Origin: Microcoleus sp. LEGE 07076
GTDB lineage: Bacteria; Cyanobacteriota; Cyanobacteriia; Cyanobacteriales; Microcoleaceae
DNA: 45,844 bases
Direction: 5' to 3'
Assembly: GCF_015207455.1 (NCBI RefSeq)
Contig: NZ_JADEWV010000029.1
Location: forward strand, 1-45,844
Below are positions 16,651 through 23,548 of this stretch, in pieces. Below the pieces are notes generated by a model. That model was given only the letters and a program-made list of their open reading frames with translations. It made no database searches and had not been told where the DNA came from. The position numbers were made by a program, and so were the translations under genes. How positions within the stretch are numbered: position 1 is the first letter of the stretch; the number at the start of each line of letters is the position of its first letter.

Positions 16651-18023
16651 GAATACTGAGTTTTCACATACTGTTTTAACACAGGATTCAAACTAAACAA
16701 AGTTATCTTTTCCTCTTCTATTATATCCAATAAAAACCGATTTCCCAGAGATCGCACTGCATTAACTATTGCTGACGATGAATATGGTATTTTGTTAAAA
16801 CACTCCGACACAGCAACGGGTTCAGCTTGATTAGCCAGATAAACCATCACGGCCAATTCTGCCGGAGTCAAACGCCCAAAAGGTTGAGATAATTGAAATT
16901 GCAGCGACTCATCTAAAATCGGCATTTCGCACTGCAAAAACTCCGAAACTCTACCGCCAAATAACTCTCGAATCAGCGTTGCAGTCAACTCCAACCACAG
17001 GGGATTTCCTTGATAAATATCAATCAATGTTTCCCATGTTTCCTCATCGGATAAGTTTTCCGATCTCAAAATCTCTTTAGCAGCTTCTCCCAAACTTCCC
17101 AATACAAAACATCGCACGGGACGATCCTCTTTTGATAATCTGGCTATTTCTCTGGGTTTTTCCCAACTATTCAATATCAAACAACTTTGATGACAGACAT
17201 CGGCAATTAGTTTAAAAAATAACTGATAATCTTCATATCCAGTTTTATATTGTCCTGCGAGTTGTCCGCTGCTAAAAAGCATTTGCACGTCATCGAGGAC
17301 AATCAGACAGCGATATTTTCGCAGGTAATCGAGGATTTGGGAAATTTTGGTTTCGATGTTTTGGGGAATTTCGGATGGTTGGGAAAAGATTTGCAGCAGG
17401 TTGGTGAGGGTTGCGTCTAGGGTGGGGGAAAAGCGGAGGCTGCGATAGATGACGTAATCGAATTGGGTTTTGATTTGGTCAATTAGGCGCAGGGAGAGGG
17501 TTGTTTTGCCGATTCCGCTGATTCCGAGGAGTGCGATTAGGCGTGTGCGATCGCCCGTTATCCAGTTTTCGAGGGTGGAGAGTTCAGAAGTGCGATCGAA
17601 AAAGGTGAATATTTCCGGTGCGTCGCCTAAGTCTATGTGGAGTTGTTTGGGAGTTTGTTGGGAGTTTTGGGGTTTTGTTAAACTTCTCGCCCTTTCTTGA
17701 CAAATATTGACGTTATGATTAACTGTTCCATAATTTTCACCAATAGCTGATGAATGATTATAAAATTTCGCTCTCTCTAGTATTGCTCTAACATTTCCTT
17801 TACTAACTTCTTCGCCTAAGACATCTGATAGTATTTTCCATAACTCAGAAGCAGCAACCCTAACATAACCTTCGGTACAATCACGGTCTTGCGCTATTTT
17901 TGTTGCATATTTTCGACCTTGGAGGACTTCTTTTAGAATAGCTTCTTGCAGGTCGTCTAAGTGCTTCCCTGTTTTGGAAAAAACTTTGTCATCGGCAAAT
18001 CTTAAGACTTCCTTAAGCTCCAT
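16647..18023 (-). CDS. vMAP-N / NB-ARC STAND NTPase
   Basis: 458 residues from ATG 18023. Residues 1-88 form the vWA-MoxR-associated (vMAP) helix-turn-helix-like domain (GRKYATKIAQDRDCTEGYVR, ELWKILSDVLGE, VRAILER). A linker leads to an NB-ARC ATPase with Walker A GISGIGKTT (167-175), Walker B CLIVLDDV (239-246), the RNBS/GLPL-like GNPLWLELTA, and a winged-helix domain (LTPAELAVMVYLA...). STAND NTPases oligomerise on binding a trigger and act in signalling, programmed death or antiphage defence. No C-terminal sensor repeats (WD40, TPR) are present: the protein ends at the repeat at 16601-16650, whose sequence gives the stop codon. It may be a naturally short form or a truncation. Confidence 0.85.
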   Translation of the reverse strand: MELKEVLRFADDKVFSKTGKHLDDLQEAILKEVLQGRKYATKIAQDRDCTEGYVRVAASELWKILSDVLGEEVSKGNVRAILERAKFYNHSSAIGENYGTVNHNVNICQERARSLTKPQNSQQTPKQLHIDLGDAPEIFTFFDRTSELSTLENWITGDRTRLIALLGISGIGKTTLSLRLIDQIKTQFDYVIYRSLRFSPTLDATLTNLLQIFSQPSEIPQNIETKISQILDYLRKYRCLIVLDDVQMLFSSGQLAGQYKTGYEDYQLFFKLIADVCHQSCLILNSWEKPREIARLSKEDRPVRCFVLGSLGEAAKEILRSENLSDEETWETLIDIYQGNPLWLELTATLIRELFGGRVSEFLQCEMPILDESLQFQLSQPFGRLTPAELAVMVYLANQAEPVAVSECFNKIPYSSSAIVNAVRSLGNRFLLDIIEEEKITLFSLNPVLKQYVKTQYS

Positions 18024-18298
18024 AGACCGCGTTTAGGGTAATTTTTAGTTATTATAACTTATTTTTTATAACTTTTTAGATAACAAAATATAACATTTTC
18101 TAACGCGAGTGGATGGGCGATCGGGAAATGGGGTCGTTGTATGATTTTTGGGGTAGAGGTTGGTTGCACTGAGAGCGATCGTGCCACATCCGGGCTGGTC
18201 GATATTTCTGGCATTTGCGGAGTGTCTGGGGTCAGTCCCGACATTATCGGAGTCATCCTTTTACTATAGTGACGTTTAAGTGAGTAAGGTAACAAAAA

Positions 18299-18463
18299 AT
18301 GGGTAAAAGAAATGAGGTTGGTGGGCCTGTATGTGGGCACTGCCAAAGCACCAAGATGAGTTACGTGCGGTCAAGAGTAATCAATAAATACACAGAAAGA
18401 GTTGTATATCAATGCCAGGATTGCAAACAAGAAACTGCCATTGATACCGATTCACCCCCATAA
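18299..18463 (+). CDS. Tiny zinc-ribbon protein, Ogr/Delta-like
   Basis: 54 residues (MGKRNEVGGPVCGHCQSTKM through YQCQDCKQETAIDTDSPP). Two CxxC knuckles, CGHC and CQDC, are separated by a basic, beta-rich stretch (SYVRSRVINKYTERVVYQ). The pattern resembles the Ogr/Delta zinc finger of phage late-gene activators and also the N-terminal ribbon of some transposases. AAGGT just upstream of ATG 18299 is a weak ribosome binding site. No phage genes are nearby. The frame is convincing because both cysteine pairs fall at the right spacing; the function is open. Confidence 0.55.
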   Translation: MGKRNEVGGPVCGHCQSTKMSYVRSRVINKYTERVVYQCQDCKQETAIDTDSPP

Positions 18464-18577
18464 AAGTTTGACTGAGTGACCCTCACGCGCTAGTGGAAAG
18501 GATGGGATAGGGTGCAGGGGGCGATCGTTTCTTAAGCTCTCCGTTATACATAAAATATTTGTCGATAAGAATTGATA

Positions 18578-19243
18578 ATGATGACATTAATTCTAATGGT
18601 AATTGTGATTGCCACTATTGCTTACTTTGTCTTAGTTAATAAAAAGGAAAATCAAACTCCTAGCCTTCCTAATCGTAATGAAATAAGATACCCGACTATT
18701 GATGAAAGTCAACTGAATGACGATCTGAGTTCAGCAGTAGGGATAGATTATCGAAACCTGCGGAAGTGTCTAGCAGTTAAAGATTTTGAATCCGCAAATA
18801 AGGAAACTAAATCTCTTTTTGAAAAAATTTCCTCTATAGACCTTGACCTAATGGATCCCGATCCTCAAAACAGGAAAATACCAAGAATTCCTTGCACAGA
18901 TATATGTACTATAGACAGGCTGTGGGTCAAATACAGCGAAGGACGTTTTGGTTTTAGTGTTCAATTTATGATTTGGAGTGATATTTATCTTCGTCTTTAC
19001 AATGAGAAAAAAGAATTTAACAGGCGAGAAAAAATTGAAAGTAGCGAGGACGAACTTGAATTTTCAGCTAATTTCGATGCCATGTATAAATTCTATAACA
19101 TAATAGGATGGAACGATTCTGTCAATCGAATTTATCAAGAGTCAGCACCAGAGGGTCATTTGCCCTCCCTATTTTGGCATCATCCATTTCATTACCGTAC
19201 TATGGTAGGCGTGTTTCATCGACTTATGAGCTGTCGTAAGTAG
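18578..19243 (+). CDS. Unknown membrane-anchored protein
   Basis: 221 residues from ATG 18578. One N-terminal hydrophobic helix (MTLILMVIVIATIAYFVLVN) followed by a lysine acts as a membrane anchor. The rest is soluble and largely helical: ESQLNDDLSSAVGIDYRNLR, FESANKETKSLFEKI, WVKYSEGRFGFSVQFMIW, NIIGWNDSVNR and PSLFWHHPFHYRTMVG. The combination RLW..YS.G.FGFS.Q and LFWHHPF is reminiscent of GUN4 domains (tetrapyrrole-binding regulators of Mg-chelatase; core F.+IDRLWV..S.G+FGFSVQ...W). I think a degenerate GUN4-like domain is likely. If so, its presence in the same window as chlH is worth noting, although the two are 6 kb apart. Confidence 0.7.
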   Translation: MMTLILMVIVIATIAYFVLVNKKENQTPSLPNRNEIRYPTIDESQLNDDLSSAVGIDYRNLRKCLAVKDFESANKETKSLFEKISSIDLDLMDPDPQNRKIPRIPCTDICTIDRLWVKYSEGRFGFSVQFMIWSDIYLRLYNEKKEFNRREKIESSEDELEFSANFDAMYKFYNIIGWNDSVNRIYQESAPEGHLPSLFWHHPFHYRTMVGVFHRLMSCRK

Positions 19244-19282
19244 AAAAAAAGATACCTAGGCTCAGTCAACACATCGCCCAAC

Positions 19283-19354
19283 TTAATCAAATGGATTCAA
19301 CATTCTTAACCCATCAACGCGCTTAAAATCCTCAGCATTGCGAGTTACCAAGAC
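19283..19354 (-). pseudogene. Remnant of a VapC (PIN-domain) toxin gene
   Basis: Twenty-three codons plus a stop read VLVTRNAEDFKRVDGLRMLN then PFD, matching the last strand and tail of PIN-domain toxins (LVTRN..DF.R+.GL...NP). The remainder of the toxin is missing. The fragment joins directly, with a 10-base overlap, to the C-terminus of the antitoxin at 19345-19572, so a deletion removed nearly all of vapC. A trace of a former VapBC module. Confidence 0.75.
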
Positions 19355-19572
19355 ACTTCTCTAAGTTGCAACTGGAATTCCAAAGCATCCACACGATACG
19401 GCAAAAAACCTCGCCATCTCTTGAGATTTTTCCTGGGCAATCTTTGACTGCTATCCTGAGTCTCGGTTGTTTCCCGATCGCGAATCAATGCTGACAATAC
19501 TTCTAAAAGCTGCTGTTGCTCGTCAGGAGTGAGACTTTGAGCCTGACTCAGTACCTCGTTATAAGTAGACAT
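19345..19572 (-). CDS. VapB-like antitoxin, toxin deleted (copy 1)
   Basis: 75 residues: MSTYNEVLSQAQSLTPDEQQ, QLLEVLSALIR and FLPYRVDALEFQLQLRE. This is the short helical antitoxin family that partners PIN toxins in cyanobacteria. It is about 85% identical by eye to copy 2 at 20212-20442. Its last three residues (VSW) come from the junction with the vapC remnant rather than the usual EWDE. An extended -10 promoter (TGCTATAAT) lies at 19606-19614. Probably still expressed; may be evolutionary debris or an anti-addiction factor. Confidence 0.7.
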   Translation of the reverse strand: MSTYNEVLSQAQSLTPDEQQQLLEVLSALIRDRETTETQDSSQRLPRKNLKRWRGFLPYRVDALEFQLQLREVSW

Positions 19573-19605
19573 AGGCTTTATGTTGAGATTTTTTGGCTGA
19601 TTGTT

Positions 19606-19614
19606 ATTATAGCA
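19606..19614 (-). promoter_or_regulatory. Extended -10 promoter of antitoxin copy 1
   Basis: On the minus strand TGCTATAAT, an extended -10 box, lies about 34 bases before ATG 19572. The same box and flanks recur at 20476-20484 and 21339-21347 ahead of the two related antitoxin genes. No good -35 box is visible. Confidence 0.65.
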
Positions 19615-19688
19615 ATTTAGGAACTAGGGAAATGCGATCGCCCGTTTCTTCCCAAGTACGCCCTTATTTTCCCAAAGTACGATCGCCC

Positions 19689-19943
19689 TTACTTTCCTAT
19701 CAGCCGATCGTACTCTGCGTGCGTACCAATCCAAAACCACAAAATACCTGTTTCAATTTCCACACCCAAGGCGCGATAAGCCTGTCCAGCCCTTACAGAC
19801 CAATACTTACCAACTTTCTTAAAATGTAAAGAAGGATGAGACGGATCGACCCTCAGCAACTCATAACACTGATCTGCTGTAGCCTGTACCGTTGAGGGTA
19901 AAGCGTTATAACAGTCCCAAAATTTTCGAGTAGTATAGTGCAT
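19689..19943 (-). CDS. RelE/ParE-type toxin
   Basis: 84 residues. The order HYTTRKFWDCYNALPSTVQ, DPSHPSLHFKKVG, WSVRAGQAYRALGVE and ILWFWIGTHAEYDRLI matches the cyanobacterial ParE/RelE-fold toxin group ending in (F/W)WIG.H.+Y+.L. RelE toxins cut ribosome-bound mRNA; ParE toxins poison gyrase; this subgroup is not assigned. The start ATG overlaps the antitoxin stop (TAATG at 19941-19945), giving the usual antitoxin-first coupled pair. Confidence 0.85.
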   Translation of the reverse strand: MHYTTRKFWDCYNALPSTVQATADQCYELLRVDPSHPSLHFKKVGKYWSVRAGQAYRALGVEIETGILWFWIGTHAEYDRLIGK

Positions 19944-20143
19944 TAAATCTCTCGATAGTTACCACTCTCAAAATCGGCGATCGCTTCTCCTGCTAAAGCA
20001 TCCAGTTTACCCTTAGCAATATCTTTCTCTAGCTGAATATCCCATCGTTGGTAATCCAAATTCAAAAACCACTCTAACAACTCTCCAATTTCGTTCGGCG
20101 GAAGTTCGAGAATCGCATTTTCTATCTGTTCTACAGTCAACAT
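19943..20143 (-). CDS. Antitoxin of the RelE/ParE pair
   Basis: 66 residues: MLTVEQIENAILELPPNEIG, ELLEWFLNLDYQRWD and AIADFESGNYREI. An N-terminal helix similar to addiction-module antitoxins and an acidic C-terminal tail (DALAGEAIADFESG) that would wrap the toxin. It is coupled to the toxin by a TAATG overlap. It likely represses its own promoter together with the toxin. Confidence 0.8.
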   Translation of the reverse strand: MLTVEQIENAILELPPNEIGELLEWFLNLDYQRWDIQLEKDIAKGKLDALAGEAIADFESGNYREI

Positions 20144-20211
20144 AGGCTGTCTTAGATTACACTTTATTTCGCTGATTTTATCGTAGCACTGCGATCGAAG
20201 TGATTGAGATA

Positions 20212-20442
20212 TTACTCATCCCATTCTTCTCTTAGCTGCAACTGGAATTCCAAAGCATCCACACGCTTCGGTAAAAAACCGCGCCATCTCTTTAAATTTT
20301 TCCTGGGCCATCTTTGACTGCTATCCTGAGTCTCGGTTGTTTCCCGCTGACGAATCAATGCTGACAAAAATTCTAAAAGTTGCTGTTGCTCTTCAAGAGT
20401 GAGACTTTGAGCCTGACTTAGTACCTCGCTATAAGTAGACAT
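20212..20442 (-). CDS. VapB-like antitoxin, orphan (copy 2)
   Basis: 76 residues, almost the same as copy 1 (MSTYSEVLSQAQSLTLEEQQ and RVDALEFQLQLREEWDE). DNA similarity with copy 1 continues through the leader and promoter to about 20515, so a segment of roughly 290 bases was duplicated. No PIN toxin follows the stop: 68 bases of non-coding DNA separate it from the pair at 19943-20143. Confidence 0.75.
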   Translation of the reverse strand: MSTYSEVLSQAQSLTLEEQQQLLEFLSALIRQRETTETQDSSQRWPRKNLKRWRGFLPKRVDALEFQLQLREEWDE

Positions 20443-20475
20443 AGGCTTTATGTTGAGATTTTTGGGCTGATTGTC

Positions 20476-20484
20476 ATTATAGCA
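20476..20484 (-). promoter_or_regulatory. Extended -10 promoter of antitoxin copy 2
   Basis: Minus-strand TGCTATAAT with the same spacing to the start codon (ATG 20442) and the same flanks as copy 1, so promoter and gene were duplicated together. Confidence 0.65.
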
Positions 20485-20543
20485 ATTTAGGAGCGAGGGA
20501 AATGCGATCGCCCTTATCTTCCCAAAGCGCGATCGCCCTTCAG

Positions 20544-20804
20544 TTAATCATAAATTTCTATCCGGTGTCCAATCTGGTGAATAGTAATCACCTTTAAATC
20601 ATCATTAAAAGAATAAATTACCCGATAATCACCCACTCTTAACTTAAAGAAACCTGCCAGATTAGCCGACAAAGGCATAGGAGTAATTTGTTCAAAATTT
20701 TCCGCCAACCAATTGATTTTATTACCTATACGATCCTGCACAGTCTGAGTCAATCTTTCTTGGTTAACCAGAGCTTCTGCTGTGAAATCAACCGAATAGC
20801 TCAT
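20544..20804 (-). CDS. RelE-family toxin
   Basis: 86 residues: SYSVDFTAEALVNQERLTQT, then LSANLAGFFKLRVGDYRVIY and VITIHQIGHRIEIYD. The L.G..KLRVGDYR+IY and GHR..+Y signatures are those of RelE mRNA interferases, with the basic residues (Arg in KLRVGDYR and in GHR) intact, so it is probably active. TAATG coupling with the antitoxin at 20804. Confidence 0.9.
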   Translation of the reverse strand: MSYSVDFTAEALVNQERLTQTVQDRIGNKINWLAENFEQITPMPLSANLAGFFKLRVGDYRVIYSFNDDLKVITIHQIGHRIEIYD

Positions 20805-21019
20805 TACGCTTTTATGCCGAGTTTTTGATAAACTTCCTCAGCTTCAATGCTGCTTTCTCCTGCTTGCTTGCGCTTCATTGACGCTAACAATTTCAGCTTG
20901 ACTTCTTCCTTAATTTCTAAACCTGCATCAGGATCGCCCAAATATTCTTCTAAGCACTGTTCAACGGTGTGCCGAATCAAGTCCCGCAGTTGCTCAACTG
21001 TCATATCTTTGACTTGCAT
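20804..21019 (-). CDS. RelB-type antitoxin partner
   Basis: 71 residues: MQVKDMTVEQLRDLIRHTVE, LEEYLGDPDAGLEIKEEVK and a tail EEVYQKLGIKA. The pattern (+++MT.EEL..LI...V...L.....DPD....L+.E....L) is a common cyanobacterial antitoxin beside RelE toxins. ATG 21019 follows AGGAGAT (21024-21030 on the minus strand), a clear ribosome binding site, in line with antitoxin being made in excess. Confidence 0.85.
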   Translation of the reverse strand: MQVKDMTVEQLRDLIRHTVEQCLEEYLGDPDAGLEIKEEVKLKLLASMKRKQAGESSIEAEEVYQKLGIKA

Positions 21020-21089
21020 CTTAATCTCCTAGTTTGTGGGATTATCAATAAATAATAGCAAATTTAGTAAAGTTGTCGCTGTAACTTAA

Positions 21090-21305
21090 CTATCCATTCC
21101 ATGAATTTCGTTCCTGATTCACATATTCTTGAGCATCAATCCCATGCCAAGTTTCCTCACCCAACCCTTCTAATTCTAAAATACTCCGCTTAGGTTTAGG
21201 CCCAAATCGGTGACGAACATATACTAATAATTCAGAGATGAGTCGCAGTTGCTCATCTGGTGCAAGTTTTAAAACCTGAGTCAGTACCGCGCTGTAAGTA
21301 GACAT
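21090..21305 (-). CDS. VapB-like antitoxin, orphan (divergent copy 3)
   Basis: 71 residues: MSTYSAVLTQVLKLAPDEQL and RLISELLVYVRHRF open like copies 1 and 2, but the C-terminus differs (PKRSILELEGLGEETW, then HGIDAQEYVNQERNSW), which resembles the Phd/VapB tails that pair with PIN toxins. No toxin is adjacent. The promoter box at 21339-21347 and the leader are shared with the other two copies. Confidence 0.7.
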   Translation of the reverse strand: MSTYSAVLTQVLKLAPDEQLRLISELLVYVRHRFGPKPKRSILELEGLGEETWHGIDAQEYVNQERNSWNG

Positions 21306-21338
21306 AGATTATTCATTAAGATTTTTGGGATGATTGTC

Positions 21339-21347
21339 ATTATAGCA
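21339..21347 (-). promoter_or_regulatory. Extended -10 promoter of antitoxin copy 3
   Basis: Minus-strand TGCTATAAT, in the same context as copies 1 and 2. Just upstream, the block GAAGCGCAGCTATCCCGTAG (21370-21389) is a different palindromic repeat that replaces the HIP1-rich flank of the other copies. Confidence 0.6.
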
Positions 21348-21421
21348 ATTTAGAAGCGAGGGAAATGTGTGAAGCGCAGCTATCCCGTAGGGAATCGCCC
21401 TTATCTTCCCTGCATTGCGCC

Positions 21422-21718
21422 CTAATACACTTCACGACGATGAGCGATCACAGTCACAACCACCCGCTTTTGCTCATCATCAATGTCATAAACAACCCCA
21501 TAATCTCCAACGGGATAGCGATAGTATCCAGCTAAGTCGCCTTTGAGTTGCTTAATATTTGGATGACTGCGAGGGTCAGTTTTCAACATCTCAAAACATC
21601 GATCTAGCTTGCGTTGTAAAGAAGCTGATCCTTCTTCAAAAAACTCCTGAGCATCAAAGCTAAGAACGACTGAATAAAACTTTAGATTTTCATCAGTATT
21701 TTCGTTTGAGTTGCTCAA
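21422..21718 (-). CDS. RelE-family toxin with altered active-site Arg
   Basis: 98 residues. LKFYSVVLSFDAQEFFEEGS, HPNIKQLKGDLAGYYRYPVG, DYGVVYDIDDEQ and VVTVIAHRREVY show the RelE fold, but the usual VGDYR(V/I)(I/V)Y reads VGDYGVVY: the conserved Arg is Gly. The second basic site (HRREVY) is kept. The toxin may be weakened. Its start overlaps the antitoxin frame by 26 bases. Confidence 0.85.
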   Translation of the reverse strand: MSNSNENTDENLKFYSVVLSFDAQEFFEEGSASLQRKLDRCFEMLKTDPRSHPNIKQLKGDLAGYYRYPVGDYGVVYDIDDEQKRVVVTVIAHRREVY

Positions 21719-21923
21719 CGGTCGTCACCTTACCTGCTGCTACATCTTTTTGGGCTTTGTTAAATGCTTCAACAAAACCGGGAATTTTCAATAATTCTTT
21801 CGTAGCTTCATTGCTTTCACGTTCTGCTAAATAAGCTAAGAAATCAGCAGCAACGAGCAGCCGTTCAGGAGATAAGCGATCTATGGATTCCTTGAGGTTC
21901 TGGCGAAGTTCTTGAGTTTTCAT
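21693..21923 (-). CDS. Antitoxin partner of the altered RelE toxin
   Basis: 76 residues: MKTQELRQNLKESIDRLSPE, RLLVAADFLAYLAERES and a C-terminal arm DVAAGKVTTVEQLKRKY. The final GK.T+VEQLK+KY is typical of antitoxins beside RelE/ParE toxins in cyanobacteria. It overlaps the toxin start by 26 bases. Confidence 0.8.
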   Translation of the reverse strand: MKTQELRQNLKESIDRLSPERLLVAADFLAYLAERESNEATKELLKIPGFVEAFNKAQKDVAAGKVTTVEQLKRKY

Positions 21924-21973
21924 AGTTCATAGCTATTGAAAATTATTAGAGCTACCTGCTCTATCATACCAGA

Positions 21974-22142
21974 TATAGCAATCCTAAATGATTTTCAATA
22001 ACTGGTTCCCAGGCTCTACCTGGGAACCGATGTCAGCGAGGCTCTGCCTCGCCTGCGAAAATGGAGGCAGAGCCTCGCCTATCTGCGTTACCAGGCTCTT
22101 CCTGGTAACGAGTAACGAGTATAATCATTTAGGATTGCTATA
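21974..22142. mobile_element. MITE-like element with 19-base perfect terminal inverted repeats
   Basis: TATAGCAATCCTAAATGAT (21974-21992) is exactly complementary to 22124-22142, enclosing 131 bases made of internal hairpins (GGTTCCCAGGCTCTACCTGG..., GCGAGGCTCTGCCTCGC, TTACCAGGCTCTTCCTGGTAA). No coding capacity. Ends starting with TA suggest TA target duplication as for IS630/Tc1-type elements, so it is probably moved by a transposase encoded elsewhere. Confidence 0.75.
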
Positions 22143-22212
22143 GTCGGAAATTTCGCTCGTGCGATCGCCATTTTATCCCCCAAAGTCCGCACCAGCTATC
22201 CCAAAGTGCACC

Positions 22213-23391
22213 CTACTTTCGCTTTAATCTCAGCACGCTGAGAAAAAAGCTCGACAAAATCATCTGCAAACCGACAGTCAGGCAAGTAAGCGAGGGAATA
22301 ACCAAACGCAAAGTTTTAGAAGGATCGAGAGTACCGAAAGCAGTTTCGCTCCAGATAGTTAAGGAGAATATAGAGCCAAATATTCCAATTAATATGAGTA
22401 TAAATCCGACAATCAATCCTGTTTCTAGAGTGAAGTAGCGAAATATTTTGTTGACTTTGGGGTCTGCGGGCAGCAATTTTTCACTGATCGCAAAAACTTT
22501 GGTTAAAAATGCGAATGTTACTGCTTGAAAACCGATGATAATTGCGATCGCCCCATAAAGTAGCGTGTGTACATCAAAGTTGATACTTCCCACCTTTCTG
22601 CTGCCCGGTAACAGCCAAACGACGATAATTAAACCCCAAATCATCAGCGCCACACCCGGATACAAAAACAGCCAGCGAGGGCTGTAAAGCAACAAAAATC
22701 GCAGGTGCCGCCAGCCATCTCGCCAAGTTCGCAAGTGCGGCGGGCGCGAGCGCCCGTCGGGAGAGAGTACCGTTGGGACTTCAGCGATGTTCAACTTGTA
22801 CAGAGAGGCTTTGACGACCATTTCGCTAGCAAATTCCATACCCGTTGTTTGCAAGTCGAGTTTCAAAATTGAGTCTCTCCTAAAACCCCGCAATCCGCAG
22901 TGAAAATCGCCGGCGGGACTTGCAAAGAATAACCGCCCAACCCATGTCAGCACCGGATTTCCTAAATATTTGTGCAGCGGCGGCATTGCACCCGGTTTGA
23001 TGCCTCCTTGAAAGCGGTTTCCCATGACTAAATCGCAGCCTCCCCGCAATTTTTCGACAAAAGCACCGAGGTTGGAAAAGTCGTAGCTGTCGTCAGCGTC
23101 GCCCATGATAATATAAACTCCGCGCGCTGCTAGAATGCCTCCCATCAGGGCGGTGCCGTAACCTTTGGCTGCTACGGGCACGACTCGGGCACCCATTCTG
23201 CTAGCAATATCTTGAGAACCGTCAGTGCTGCAGTTGTCTGCTATGATGACCTCGCCGACAATATCCATTTGGCGCAGGGACTTCTGTGCCTTCTCGATGC
23301 AAATTTCTAAAGTTTCTGCTTCGTTGAGGCAGGGCATGAGTATCGATAGTTCGAGAGTGTTTTCCCCGCTTCCTTTGGTCTGTTCTGCCAT
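22213..23391 (-). CDS. Family 2 glycosyltransferase, DPM1-like, with membrane C-terminus
   Basis: 392 residues. The GT-A domain (about 14-230) shows LSILMPCLNEAETLEICIEK, VIIADNCSTDGS, ARVVPVAAKGYGTAL and metal-binding GDADDSYDF (Asp98, Asp100), as in dolichyl/polyprenyl-phosphate sugar transferases. Four hydrophobic segments follow (about 233-255, 273-300, 330-353, 366-388), as in GtrB-like enzymes that charge polyprenyl phosphate with a sugar for export. The donor sugar is unknown. It is divergent from the small transporter gene at 23549, with a 39-base palindrome between them. An EamA/SMR-like protein beside a polyprenyl-sugar transferase is reminiscent of flippase-synthase pairs such as ArnC-ArnEF. 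Confidence 0.88.
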   Translation of the reverse strand: MAEQTKGSGENTLELSILMPCLNEAETLEICIEKAQKSLRQMDIVGEVIIADNCSTDGSQDIASRMGARVVPVAAKGYGTALMGGILAARGVYIIMGDADDSYDFSNLGAFVEKLRGGCDLVMGNRFQGGIKPGAMPPLHKYLGNPVLTWVGRLFFASPAGDFHCGLRGFRRDSILKLDLQTTGMEFASEMVVKASLYKLNIAEVPTVLSPDGRSRPPHLRTWRDGWRHLRFLLLYSPRWLFLYPGVALMIWGLIIVVWLLPGSRKVGSINFDVHTLLYGAIAIIIGFQAVTFAFLTKVFAISEKLLPADPKVNKIFRYFTLETGLIVGFILILIGIFGSIFSLTIWSETAFGTLDPSKTLRLVIPSLTCLTVGLQMILSSFFLSVLRLKRK

Positions 23392-23467
23392 TTGTTTTTT
23401 CCGCTATCGATCGCGATCGACAATAGTTTATTTTCCAGGATCTATGCTTAAAATATTAGTGGCGAAT

Positions 23468-23506
23468 AAAACCTAACAAAACTTTATTAAAGTTTTGTTA
23501 GGTTTT
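23468..23506. promoter_or_regulatory. 39-base near-perfect palindrome in a divergent promoter region
   Basis: AAAACCTAACAAAACTTTA (23468-23486) and its exact complement (23488-23506) are separated by one base. It lies between the divergent starts 23391 and 23549. It could be an operator for a dimeric regulator, a cruciform, a strong RNA hairpin in the leader of the plus-strand gene, or a tiny mobile repeat. Which of these is not decidable here. Confidence 0.55.
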
Positions 23507-23548
23507 GGGGGACGGCAATTTTTGATTGTACTATAGGTTAGTAAAGTT

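Noticed and set aside
18059-18346. 95-codon minus-strand frame upstream of the STAND gene
   Set aside because: Low-complexity composition, no motifs, and it overlaps the zinc-ribbon gene on the other strand.
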